Shown here piece by piece: positions 45,112 through 54,959 of a stretch of DNA of 64,000 nucleotides. A program made the translations under genes and the position numbers. How positions within the stretch are numbered: position 1 is the first letter of the stretch; every line of letters starts with the position of its first letter. This stretch comes from Cladopsammia gracilis (lineage: Eukaryota > Cnidaria > Anthozoa > Scleractinia > Dendrophylliidae), in contig JAJGOT010000020.1 of NCBI GenBank assembly GCA_022457155.1, positions 1,045,001 to 1,109,000 of the forward strand. The letters are read 5' to 3'. A model generated the notes under the pieces. The model ran no database searches. It had not been told where the DNA came from and saw nothing but the letters and a program-made list of their open reading frames with translations.

Positions 45112-46340
45112 TTACATAACAAAGTCCTTAAATCGTATAGGTTTCCGAACTTGACGTGTCGACCTACGAATACTCTCCTGCTGCTGGTGGACCTCTGGCT
45201 CTTTGCAGCCACGATCGTTTTGTTCACTTTCCTTGTCCGCTTCTGCTCCTGGTAATTCTTGCCTTTGTACCTCCTCCGCGTCATCTGCATGAGCGCCTTC
45301 TCTCTCACCGTCATCTGCATAGCTGCTAGCACTCTCCTGGACATTGTACTTCTTAACAAATGCTGTATTACGCTTGAACTCGACTCCCGCGTCATTCTTG
45401 ACTTTAACCTCACTTCCTGTCTTCTGGACAACTTTGAAAGGGCTAGGACAGAAATTACTTGACAACTTGTTCGACTTCTCGGCCCTCAGCAGTACTTCAT
45501 CACCCACTTTTATCAGCTTGGTCACAGCGCCTCTCCTTTCGTCTGCATATGCCTTTCCTTTCAACTTACTCGACCAGTCCTTATCACGGATTTCTTCTCT
45601 TGAGACATCGACAGTCTCTCTTCTCAATTCCGGCAGCTTGGATCTCATTTCCCGTCCAAACATTAAGGAAAAAGGTGTGGCCCCTGTAGTAACCTGTGGG
45701 GTAGATCTGTACGCCGTAAGCCACGTAACCAATTCGGAACGCCAATTCTTCTTTTCCACATTCGCGATCTGGAGACACTTGAGCAGAGAGCGATTCTGAC
45801 GTTCAACCTCGCCGTTGGCTTGAGGCCATAGGGGCGTAGTCCTCCGATGCTCGACACCCTGCGTCCGGAGAAACGTTTCGAACTCTTCCGACACAAACTG
45901 AGGACCATTATCTGTCCTTAAGGAGGAAGGCACACCAAATCGGGCAAACATGGGGTGGATGGCCTCAATAATCTTTGCACTCGTCGTGGACCTCAAGACA
46001 GCAACCTCCAAGAATCTACTGAAATAATCCACTACCACTAAGATACTTTCCCCCGTAGGCAGTGGTCCTAACAGATCCGCGCTAATATCTTGCCAAGGAG
46101 CAGTAGGAGGCAAAACACGAGACATTGGCTCTGGGGGCCCAAATCCCCCCACCAGTTGGCAACCATGACAAGCTTTACACAGTTTCTCCACATCGTTATC
46201 CATCTTTGGCCACCAGACCTTGCTACGTAATCTAGACTTCGTCTTAACTATGCCCTGGTGACCCTCATGGGCAATCTTAAGGACTCGGTCGCGCAGGATC
46301 TTGGGAATGACTATCCTCGTACGTACCTCGTCACGTGACT
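45112..46340 (-). CDS. Gypsy integrase (pol fragment)
   Basis: The open frame runs 46476-45112 (454 codons), but residues before about 46 overlap gag in another frame and are not genuine. The zinc-binding part is H70/H73 with C103/C106. The DDE core is D134 (SADLLGPLP), D189 (RTDNGPQF) and E225 (NGEVERQN), with the usual 35-residue spacing. The chromodomain-free C-terminus has an SPFKVV block and an acidic, Gln-rich tail. The protein joins retroelement cDNA to host DNA. With the upstream pol domains deleted and the frame shifted relative to gag, it can be made only by a frameshift or separate initiation. The coding frame itself is intact. Confidence 0.9.
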
Positions 46341-46973
46341 TTGATTCGAATTCTGTTCCATTTCCTTCAACTGCCGACCAACGGCTTCCTGCGCCCTTGC
46401 AATTTTTAACAGACAATCCAGAGTTACTGAACCTTCCTGCTCCAGAAATTTGCGACGTAAATGGCTTGAGTAACACTTATCGATCACTTGGTCACGAATA
46501 TAATCGTCCTCAAGTACTCCAAAATCGCAGCTCGCCGCCCGTTGTCGAAGCCTACAAACAAATTGGTCCACCGTTTCATCACCAGCTTGTGCGATCTGTC
46601 TGAACAAATGCCTTTCAAACGGCACATTTGACTTTGGAACGAAATAGTCATCCAATACCCTCATCGTCTCTTCGAAGGTAGCGCTTTCCTCCTCGTTGAC
46701 AAGTGTAAAATATATTTCCTGGACATCGACACCCGCCGCGTGTAATAGGAGAGCTCTTTTCTGTGCGTCCACGGTCACCCCTTTTCCTGTCAAGTACAAT
46801 CCAAACGACCGCTTCCATTTCTTCCACCTCTGACTAATACCATGCGGATCGCCCTTCGGATCAAACGAAACTAGCGAACCGACATCCACAGAAACCATCA
46901 CGGACACGCCACTCGATCCCGCATCGTTGCTTGTACCGCCTGATTCACCCGTAGCGCTGTCTCCTCCCGGCAT
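46311..46973 (-). CDS. Gypsy Gag (truncated)
   Basis: 220 codons from an ATG at 46973, 28 bases after the primer-binding site. The middle part (SFGLYLTGKGV, VDQFVCRLRQRAASCDF, DQVIDKC) matches Gypsy Gag capsid sequences. The genuine part ends near RQLKEMEQ (about 46345), where the deletion joins it out of frame to integrase. The zinc knuckle usually found at the C-terminus is lost. Gag forms the particle that packages the RNA. Confidence 0.85.
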   Translation of the reverse strand: MPGGDSATGESGGTSNDAGSSGVSVMVSVDVGSLVSFDPKGDPHGISQRWKKWKRSFGLYLTGKGVTVDAQKRALLLHAAGVDVQEIYFTLVNEEESATFEETMRVLDDYFVPKSNVPFERHLFRQIAQAGDETVDQFVCRLRQRAASCDFGVLEDDYIRDQVIDKCYSSHLRRKFLEQEGSVTLDCLLKIARAQEAVGRQLKEMEQNSNQSHVTRYVRG

Positions 46974-47000
46974 CTTTGCCCTTGAATCGTTGAATGATTT

Positions 47001-47017
47001 CGAATCCTCGTCGCCAA
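47001..47017 (-). promoter_or_regulatory. Primer-binding site
   Basis: TTGGCGACGAGGATTCG follows the 5' LTR directly on the minus strand. Position and sequence style fit a tRNA primer site. The tRNA species was not identified. Confidence 0.7.
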
Positions 47018-47221
47018 TGTAGTACCACGCGGTTAATAATAAAAACTCCGTTTATTCCCGAGCGTTACATGTCCATTTCAGCTCCGATTCACAACGCGAA
47101 CTAACCGAATAAATTACAACATACCGTACTTATATACATGCAAATAAGGAATCTCACGTGTGCATTAACATTTCATTCATTCCTTCGCTTCAACGTGCGC
47201 GTTAACACTCTGTACACTACA
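47018..47221 (-). repeat. 5' LTR of the Gypsy element
   Basis: 204 bp, same sequence as 44784-44987. It should hold the promoter of the element. Confidence 0.95.
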
Positions 47222-47688
47222 GGTGTGACAACTGAAACTTGATTTTAAGACATCAATTTCCTGTAACATTAGGTCTTCCTTACTAAGCCTATGTTGATGT
47301 TTATTAGATTATTAGGGATAATCCTTTTATATTTGAGAAATTTATTTACAAAATCGACATGTTTATATATACTGCTCGTGTTGCCCATGTTTTGTTATCA
47401 TCGTTCAATTTTCACATCATATAACATTCATATATTGTTAAGCTCACATGCCTCGCCACACATGAATATCTATTTTGTGGTTAAAGCTCAAGTTTGTCTT
47501 TGGTTTTAAATTTGTGAAACCGGCTTGATTTTTAATGTCCTTTGTTTCAGTCACTTTCAAATTGTAATAATATTAAAGAATTTAATGGAGAATTAAATCG
47601 AACTGGTTTGAATAAAAAAAGATAGGATCAAAGCTAAATTTCTAATTTCGAGTACACAATGCTTTCAAGGAGCACTGGCAGAAGTTTA

Positions 47689-48030
47689 AGCTGTGTTTTG
47701 TTTACATCATGGCCCTGGTCCGCCGGCCAGGTAGTTGTGTAAGGTGGTGATGCCCGCCTTTTACTAATGACCCAGTCAGGTGGTTTTACCCGCCTGTTAC
47801 TGGGGGCCATGGACTGGAACAAAACATGTTTAGCGTTATTTTAAAATTGAATATGTCAAGCTTTAATCTCGGTATCAAGTTATAAAATCTTAGCTGTGTT
47901 TTGTTTACATCATGGTCCTGGTCCGCCGGCCAGGCAGTTGTGTAAGGTGGTGATGCCCGCCTTTTACCATTGACCCAGTCAGGTGGTTTTACCCGCCTGT
48001 TACTGGGGGTCATGGATTGGAACAAAACGT
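47689..48030 (+). repeat. Two direct copies of a ~138-bp palindromic block
   Basis: Copies at about 47689-47829 and 47893-48030 share GTTTTGTTTACATCATGG at the start, CCGCCGGCCAGG, GGTGATGCCCGCC and GGAACAAAAC at the end. GTTTTGTT / AACAAAAC are inverted ends and CCCAGTCAGGTGG / CCGCCTGTTACTGGG pair inside. Probably two insertions or a tandem duplication of one small element. Confidence 0.75.
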
Positions 48031-49130
48031 GTATTTCTGATAACAGGTTTTCTTTTATGCTTTTGAAGGATGAGTTTATTTACTATATTCCGGATCAAGA
48101 GGTTTTCCTCTCTTTTTTTTTTGTTTCGTTTTTTTTTTTGTGTGTTTTTTTTTTTTTACCCAAATCACATTTGCAGACCATTAATACTTTGTTATGAATA
48201 AAAATATCATAAAAACAGCCCCTACAGAAGAGACATGTAATTTTACATTTGGAAGTGTTGAATGAAGTAAATAATCTTCAGAGGTTTTGCTAATGTAACG
48301 TGACAAAGTTCAACATAATGTCTGAACAATTTACATTTGTGTAATTTGTGTTCGGTAAAAAGCAAATAAAGAAGCCACAGGAATTCTTCATGGCGGTAAA
48401 ACACAACTTAAATCATCACATAAATGTGTAACTGCTTCTTGAGGAGATATGCATATGAGTATATATTAAAAGGACAGAGGCAGGTTTGACGTGTACTGAT
48501 TGAGCCAAATTTTACTCGAAGCTATGCGTAATACAAAATACAATAGTAATTCAAATTTGTCTCCATTGCTCCTTAACAATTATAATGTTAGTTCAATTAA
48601 ACTGAACACCACTGTGATTGCTATTTGCATGCATTGTCCGATGACAAATAGTCAAAGGGTCAGGAGCTACCTTCCTTCTGCAATATACTGTAAGTAATGA
48701 ATAAATTTATAATGCAAGAACATTTACTAAAATAACTCATAGTCTTTCCAACTTCATTCTACATGCAGGTTGTGGCTACAAAAGAAGAGGGACTGGACTA
48801 GGAACTGAAAATAGATTCGCCACCTTCCCTTCTTATTCTGGGACAACTTCTGAACTATGATGAATAATTGTAGCGGAAGAGAGGTTTTACTTGACGTCTC
48901 TGGAGGCCACCGCACGGCTCTAAAATGTTTTATCTCGTTGCACTACACTCTGAACCTTTGTTATTCACTGAAAGGCAGCTGTTCTAAGACCTACATGTAT
49001 ACATATCATTCAAACAGATGTCATTCAAATCTCTAGTGGATACAAACCACAACGTCTAGGCTCACATCAAATTTGTTTCTGTTTTCTGCTTCTGATCGTC
49101 AATGACGTCAATGAATTATGTAACTACTTA
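48031..49130. other. Non-coding, T-rich tracts
   Basis: Poly-T runs at about 48110-48160 and no recognisable gene. Confidence 0.45.
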
Positions 49131-49702
49131 CTCGCAATTAAAAAAGTGATTTTGCTATATTTTTTTTAGTTCTGTATGAGTCATTGTGTTTTTACACATA
49201 ATATGGTCATAATTCAAGTGTTTATGAGGTGTACACGTAATTGTAATAATCAGAAATAGCATTAAAATTACACTTAATTCGGAATAAAAGTACGACTACT
49301 TGAAGTGTAATTTTACATTTGTAATTTTGTGTAAGAAATAGCATTATGATTCCATTTAATTCGGAGTAAAAGTACAACTACTTGACGTGTAATTTTACAC
49401 TTGTAATTTTGTGTAAAATTACACAGAAAAAAAAGGCTGCCGAGGGTGGCAAGGCCACTACACCATCATTTGGTATAATATTACCCTTTTTGTCTGATAA
49501 AATTACACCAACGTGATGTATAATTTTACACATGACGAAGTTGTACCACACTTATTTTACACTGTTTTTCGTGTAAATTTACCATACCTTTGAGTGTAAA
49601 ATTACACTACTGGAAAATGTGTAATATTACACCCAAAAAAACGGCTACCGGGGGTGGCAGAGATTTTACACCATTTTTTTGTGTAATCTTACACTTTAAA
49701 TT

Positions 49703-50150
49703 ATGTCTTTATTCGTCCTTATCTGTCCTTATTTGTCCTTATTCGTCCTTATCTGTCCTTATCTGTTTTTCTCTGTCCTTTTCTGTCCTTGTTCGTCCTT
49801 TTCTGTCCTTATTCGTCCTTATCTGTCCTGTTCTGTCCTTATTCGTCCTTTTCTGTCCTTTTCTGTCCTTATTCATCCTTATCTGTCCTTATTCGTCCTT
49901 ATCTGTCCTTTTCTGTCCTTATTCGTCCTTATCTGTCCTTTTCTGTCCTTTTCTGTCCTTATTCGTCCTTTCTGTCCTTTTCTGTCCTTATTCCTTCATT
50001 GTCTGTCCTTTTCTGTCCTTATTTATCCTTTTATGTCGTTATTCGTCCTCAACTGTCCTTATTCGCATTTATTTGTCCTTATCTGTCCTTATTCTACCTG
50101 AACCGTCCATTTCTGACCTTACCGTTTCTGTCCTTACATGTCCTTTTTTC
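49703..50150 (+). repeat. Decamer satellite, right continuation
   Basis: About 45 units of the same 10-bp repeat, increasingly degenerate after 50080 and fading by about 50340. Confidence 0.93.
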
Positions 50151-50345
50151 TACTTATACATCGTTTTCGTTATTTCTCGTTCTTTTCTTTACTTAGTCTT
50201 CCTTTTTTATCCTCGTTCGTCTTTTTTGTAAGTATTCGTTATTTTATGTTCCTACTAATCCTTTTCTTACCCTTTACTTTTCTTTTTTCCCTACTCGTAT
50301 TTTTCAGTACTTTCTCGTCCTTTTTGTTATTTACTCGTTCTGTTC

Positions 50346-50783
50346 TGTAATAAGGACAGAAAAGGACAGATAAGGACGAATAAGGACGAATAAGGACAGC
50401 AAAGGACAGATAAGGATGAATAAGGACAGATAAGGACAGAAAAGGACGAATAAGGACAGAAAAGGACAGATAAGGACGAATAAGGACGAATAAGGACAGA
50501 AAAGGACAGATAAGGACGAATAGGGACAGCAAAGGACAGATAAGGACGAATAAGGACAGCAAAGGACAGATAAGGACAGATAAGGACAGAAAAGGACGAA
50601 TAAGGACAGAAAAGGACAGATAAGGACGAATAAGGACGAATAAGGACAGCAAAGGACAGATAAGGATGAATAAGGACAGATAAGGACAGAAAAGGACGAA
50701 TAAGGACAGAAAAGGACAGATAAGGACGAATAAGGACGAATAAGGACAGAAAAGGACAGATAAGGACGAATAAGGACAGCAAA
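50346..50783 (-). repeat. Decamer satellite, inverted arm
   Basis: About 44 units reading ATAAGGACAG / ATAAGGACGA on the + strand, the reverse complement of the other blocks. An internal duplication of about 220 bp is visible (GACAGCAAAGGACAGATAAG recurs). It directly adjoins the right terminal inverted repeat. Confidence 0.95.
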
Positions 50784-50981
50784 GGACAGTGATGGGTGTG
50801 TGGGTATAAACAAGAATAAAACGGATACAACATAATATAGTACACAACATCACTGTAGCACTACAATAGAGGGCGACTATATGGTGTGCTAACACAGAGT
50901 ATATACCCAGATACGTCGTTTTCAATAAGTAGGAGGAAAATAAAGAAATGGGAAATTTGCTAATTGTGTTTCTCTTTTCAG

Positions 50982-51016
50982 AACTGAAGCAAAAACTCGC
51001 TGCTACTGTACAAACT
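50982..51016 (+). CDS. Candidate small exon (35 nt)
   Basis: Acceptor TTTCTCTTTTCAG ends at 50981 and donor GTGAGT follows 51016. Two bases then 11 codons read LKQKLAATVQT, and the phase fits the candidate exon at 38051-38087 (split codon GAA). It could be a coiled-coil segment. Next to it, 51616-51686 has an acceptor and an open frame ending SRWFKLRHHA, but its phase does not join directly. Confidence 0.25.
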
Positions 51017-51167
51017 GTGAGTAGACCAAATTTTATGGCATCACAAAAAAGAAAACATTAGAGCGCAAAAAACGGTCCTTTTTACCCGAACTTACCTGTC
51101 TAACTCGTGTAATTTAAATAATAAAATAGTTGTAAGTTACTTTTCATCGTGCAGATTATGTTGATTT

Positions 51168-51325
51168 AATGGCCAGCAAAGGAAAGTTCACTTCAGTCAG
51201 TTTATTGTGGGCCGTAGTTTTGTCAAGGCAAGACATGTGCTTGCCTCCTGGCAATTTCCTTGCTGAGGTTGTCTGTATGGCAGCCTTGCTTGGGCTCACT
51301 GCTGATTAATAGAAGTTGATACTTC
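51168..51325 (+). repeat. Direct repeat, copy 2 of 2
   Basis: Partner of 38605-38770; see there. Confidence 0.8.
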
Positions 51326-51615
51326 TTCGTTTATTGGCTAACATTTCGAAAGAACCTTATTCAGTCCAAATCACCATTTAGAGTGCTAATCTATGAGAGT
51401 ATGTTGGAACGTTTAGCACCATTTGTTTCATAACTTGTTTTACCACTCTTTACCTGGCTACTAAAGTGATCTAAACTACAGATATTGTCGTTTTTCGTTG
51501 TTGTGTTCTTCATTAACCGTTAGTCGTTTGTTAAAACTGCTTTTCCTAAAATGTGTGATTTGTAAGCCAAGGAAAAAGCACTTGCTTATACCTAGGTTTT
51601 ATTACTTTCATGCAG

Positions 51616-51686
51616 GTTTAAGGAGTTCCGGCAAAGAGCGTGACATCCTTATATCAAGATGGTTCAAATTGAGACATCATGCATGA
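51616..51686 (+). CDS. Candidate terminal exon
   Basis: Acceptor TTATTACTTTCATGCAG ends at 51615. The frame after two bases reads LRSSGKERDILISRWFKLRH and stops at 51684-51686. No family recognised. It would need a preceding exon ending one base into a codon. Confidence 0.25.
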
Positions 51687-51959
51687 GGATCGACCGGCAG
51701 CGAACGGGCGAATATAAGTGAAAGAGAGCTAAGAAAGCCACCATATATGATAGCCAACAAAATGAAATTGTAAAACATTTTGTTTTTCAGTCAAGTATGC
51801 ATTCATGCAAACAGTGAAATATAGCTCCTTTATAGTTTATACGAATATAAGCAAATGAAATAGAAAGAAAAGTTTTCTAAAAAAAAAACATTCATTGTGA
51901 AGTTACTCCATAGAATTGTACATTTGACGGTAAGTTTAATAAAGACAACCAAAACTGTT

Positions 51960-52460
51960 TGTCAATATGATCCTTTTTAAAGTGTTGTTTTAACTTTCTG
52001 AAGGGGTTAAATCTACTTATTATTTTGGGTTAAAATAACAGTTTTTTTAACCCATTTGTTTAGTCAAAATAACAAAAAGTAACTACAAAAAATGTGTTGT
52101 CTCAGATGCATCTCGGGTACTTTTTTAAATAGTTAAATTAACAAATTTCAATGGTTAGCAACCAAATGAATTAAGTTAATTTAACCAGATATTGGTTATT
52201 CTAACTAAAAATAAAGTAGTTAAAACTACTATTATTAATAGTTAAATCAACATAAATATTGAAGTCATAACAACTAAAAAGAAAAGTCAAAATAACCAAT
52301 CAATAGTTATTTTAACTCATAATAAGTTATTTCAAACCAAAATAAATCAGTCATTTTAAACCATTTAAAACGGGTCAAAGTGACTAAAAAAAATGGGTTC
52401 TCTCAGATGCATTTGGCAACAATTTTAATTGGTTATTTTAACTAGTCAATTTTTACAGTG
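51960..52460 (-). repeat. Right subterminal repeats of the 17.5-kb element
   Basis: Multiple GTTATTTTAACT and GGTTAAAATAAC motifs, mirroring 34960-35280. Confidence 0.65.
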
Positions 52461-52590
52461 TAAACATAAACTAATGGAGATTTGAACAAATGTTTTCGAA
52501 AGAAGATTGTGTTATCCATTTTTATGTGCTTGTTCATTCATTACATTGGTTGAAAAGCGATTTATGTAAACAAAACAAGACTTTGATTTT

Positions 52591-53811
52591 AGCGGAGCTC
52601 TCGCCGGGCCGAAGGCCCGGCTGCGCAGCTCCATACTCATAGAACCAGAGAACCATAGAACCATAGAACCCATGGCCGTCATTTTTCATGGTCATGGCTA
52701 GCGGAATGTTTCGCGGGCGCGTTGTGTGTCCGCCGCTGTCGTCCGTCGTCCGCCGCCGTCGCTTAGGGCTATTAACTCGCGGGCGCGTAGACCGTCGCAA
52801 AACATGCGCGTATGACGCCACACCGGGATCTTTGCAATTTTCACGTCACCTGGGAAAACACTGCTGTGTTTTAGCGGAGAAAACCGTTTAAATTAAAGTC
52901 GTTATTCTCCTGAATTTTTTCGCGGTTTGCTACTCAAGACAGGGATACTAATTATGGGATACTCAGAAGCCGCTATAGTGGAAATAGAAGAGCTTTCAGA
53001 GATAAAATCTTGCTTCGAGGATGGGAGCAATGCGGGAAGATGTTTGTCACTTCGGGTTTCAGAACTGAAGAAGCGGAGATTTAAACAATTTCCAAGCAGT
53101 GGATGGACTTAAAGGTAATACAGAATACATTTTTCGATGGGAATTTATGTTGATATCAATCTGTGATTGACTTTTTTGTGTTCTCGCTAGTTTTCGGGAG
53201 AATTGTTTATAACACTCGCTCAATTAAATTCAGTTGTTTTGATTTCTTTCACCGGAGACATTTCGGCCTCTTAATGGTTCGCGTTTTGCTTTTAAACACA
53301 AACTTATGGAGATTTGAATTAATTTTTTCGAAAGAAGATTGTGTTGTCCATTTTTGTGTGTTTGTTCATTCATTACATAGGTTGAAAAGCGATTTTATGT
53401 AAACAAAACAAAACAAGACTTGGATACTTCACACGCGTGGTCTTATGCAAATATGTTTGTGTATTTTTTGCAATTTTGATTTCCAAATCAGTTTCTCGGA
53501 CAATTTTTATAAGCAGCAGGTGTATTTTATTTGGAAATTAGTCGTACTAATTATTCTAGACGGAGAAAAAGTTGTTTTTGTGAACTTTTGTACGGTCTAA
53601 ATGTACTGTGCAAACGGTCGCGTAAGTCTGTTTTTGAGAATTTCTAAAATTAAAAGATAGGCCCGGTCGTCAATTTTATTCTTGTGCTTCCGACCTTTCA
53701 CCTCAGTTAAGTTTATCATCGGCTTACTGTTCAAAGAGCGACGCTGTTAGGCTCAGGCTATCTATATATATTGTTTGGAATGTAAATTAGATACAACCAC
53801 TAGTGAGTTGT
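52591..53811 (+). repeat. Unit B, tandem copy Y (1.22 kb)
   Basis: It starts AGCGGAGCTCTCGCCGGGCC with a GC hairpin GCCGGGCCGAAGGCCCGGC, then a CpG-rich segment with GCCGCCGTCG repeats, a small exon and an AT-rich tail ending in family A sequence (GACGCTGTTAGGCTCAGGC). Copy Z follows immediately, so this is a head-to-tail tandem array. Confidence 0.85.
52954..53112 (+). pseudogene. Unit B exon, copy Y
   Basis: ATG at 52954 opens MGYSEAAIVEIEELSEIKSC and continues to ELKKRRFKQFPSSGWT, then a stop just before the donor AG|GTAATA. In copy Z the same place reads TATAAAAG|GTAAAA with no stop. It looks like a first coding exon preceded by a CpG-rich promoter-like region. Function unknown. The premature stop suggests that this copy is dead. 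Confidence 0.45.
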
Positions 53812-54930
53812 AGCGGAGCTCTCGCCGGGCCGAAGGCCCGGCTGCGCAGCTCCATACTCATAGAACCAGAGAACCAACCCATGGCCGTCATTTTTCATGG
53901 TCATGGCTAGCGGAATGTTTCGCGGGCGCGTTGTCACACCGCCGCCGACCGCCGTCGCTGACCGCCGCCGTCGCTTAGGGCTAACTCGCAGGCGCGTAGA
54001 CCGTCGCAAAACATGCGCGTATGACGCCACCCAACAACATTGCTATTTCACTTCACCTGGGAAAACACTGAAGATGTGCTTAGCGGAGAAAACCGTTTAA
54101 ATTAAAGTCGTTATTCTCCTGAATTTTTTCGCGGTTTGCTTCTCAAGACAGGGATACTAATTAAGGGATATTCAGAAGCCGCTATAGTGGAAATAGAAGA
54201 GCTTTCAGAGATAAAATCTTGCTTCGAGGATGGGAGCAATGCGGGAAGATGTTTGTCACTTCGGGTTTCAGAACTGAAGAAGCGGAGATTTAAACAATTT
54301 CCAAGCAGTGGAGGGACTTATAAAAGGTAAAACAAAATACATTTTTCGATGGGAATTTATGTTGATATCAATCTGTGATTGACTTTTTTTGTGTTCTCGC
54401 TAGTTTTCGGGAGAATTGTTTATAACGCGCTCAATTAAATTCAGTTGTTTTGATTTCTTTCATCGGAGACATCTCGGCCTCGAATCATGAATGGTTCGCG
54501 TTTGCTTTTAAACATAAACTTATGGAGATTTGAATGAAATTTTTCGAAAGAAGATTGTCTTGTCCATTTTTATGTGTTTGTTCATTCATTACATAGATTG
54601 AAAAGCGATTTTATGTAAACAAAACAAGACTTAAATTTTCTGTGTATTGTGTATTTTTGCAATTTTGATTTCCAAATCAGTTTCTCGGGCAATTTTTGAC
54701 AAACCAAAACTGTATTTTATTCGGAAAGTAGTCGTTCTAGTTATTCTAGACAGAGAAAAGTTGTTTTGTGAACTTTTCTACGGTCTAAATGTACTGTGTA
54801 GACTGTCGGGTAATACTGTTTTTTTTTGAGAATTGCTAAAATTGAAAATAGCCAGTTCGTCAATCTTAATTCTTGTGCTTCCGACCTTTCACCTTAGTTT
54901 AGTTTCACCTTGGCTAAGCTTGTTCCTTTT
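53812..54930 (+). repeat. Unit B, tandem copy Z
   Basis: Highly similar to copy Y from the GC hairpin through the exon and tail. It runs into family A sequence and then the LINE remnant. Confidence 0.8.
54166..54328 (+). pseudogene. Unit B exon, copy Z
   Basis: Same reading frame as copy Y (GYSEAAIVEIEELSEIK to QFPSSGGTYKR) up to a donor AG|GTAAAA. The start codon is AAG instead of ATG, so no initiator is present. The near-identity of the two copies suggests a recent duplication. Confidence 0.45.
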
Positions 54931-54959
54931 CTCCGGCTCATTTCGATTTTTACCGTAAT

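Larger units (their letters stand above)
44784..47221 (-). mobile_element. Internally deleted Ty3/Gypsy-type LTR retrotransposon
   Basis: Two 204-bp LTRs (44784-44987 and 47018-47221), with no difference seen by eye, start TGTAGTACC and end GTACACTACA. The target duplication is GGTGT (44779-44783, 47222-47226). The element reads on the minus strand: 5' LTR, primer-binding site (47001-47017), gag, integrase, polypurine tract (44988-45001), 3' LTR. Protease, reverse transcriptase and RNase H are missing, so it is 2.4 kb long instead of about 5 kb. Identical LTRs show that this deleted form itself inserted very recently, presumably using proteins from a full-length relative. Confidence 0.95.
41937..49695. 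mobile_element. 7.76-kb TTAA-flanked element with GTGTAA...TTACAC subterminal repeats
   Basis: TTAA at 41933-41936 and 49696-49699 flanks inverted AGTGTA ends. The terminal 350-550 bp on each side is dense with GTGTAATTTTACAC-like palindromes. The satellite continues on both sides, so it was inserted into the array. It contains a hAT-like element, coding-exon candidates and a Gypsy element. The end assignment is tentative because the ends are simple in sequence. Confidence 0.6.
39066..50908. mobile_element. 11.8-kb foldback element with ~125-bp inverted ends and satellite arms
   Basis: GGGTATATACTCTGTGTTAG at 39066 is inverted at 50908, and the pairing runs about 125 bp with one 2-bp indel. 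AGATAC is duplicated at 39060-39065 and 50909-50914. Inside each end lies the 10-bp satellite, in opposite orientation in the right arm (50346-50783), so the arms are long inverted repeats with tandem repeats, as in foldback (FB-type) transposons. No transposase is recognisable. Later insertions lie inside. Confidence 0.82.
34960..52460. mobile_element. 17.5-kb composite element with CACTGTAAAAA inverted ends (CMC-like)
   Basis: The left end CACTGTAAAAATGGACTAGT... and the inverted right end CACTGTAAAAATTGACTAGT... agree at 28 of the first 29 positions. A TA is duplicated, as judged against the empty unit B copies. Many AGTTAAAATAAC-like motifs lie near both ends. CACTG ends with a 2-bp duplication suggest the CACTA/Mirage/Chapaev group, but no transposase is recognisable. 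Removing the nested Penelope and the 11.8-kb foldback leaves about 3.8 kb of its own sequence. Confidence 0.75.

Noticed and set aside
44784..47221. Endogenous retrovirus with env
   Set aside because: No envelope ORF; only gag and integrase are present between the LTRs.
49590..50925. Similar long ORFs on both strands
   Set aside because: Same satellite artefact, in both orientations.
34960..52460. Maverick/Polinton giant element (right size)
   Set aside because: No polymerase B, integrase, protease or capsid genes of its own, ends start CACTG instead of AG, and the duplication is 2 bp.
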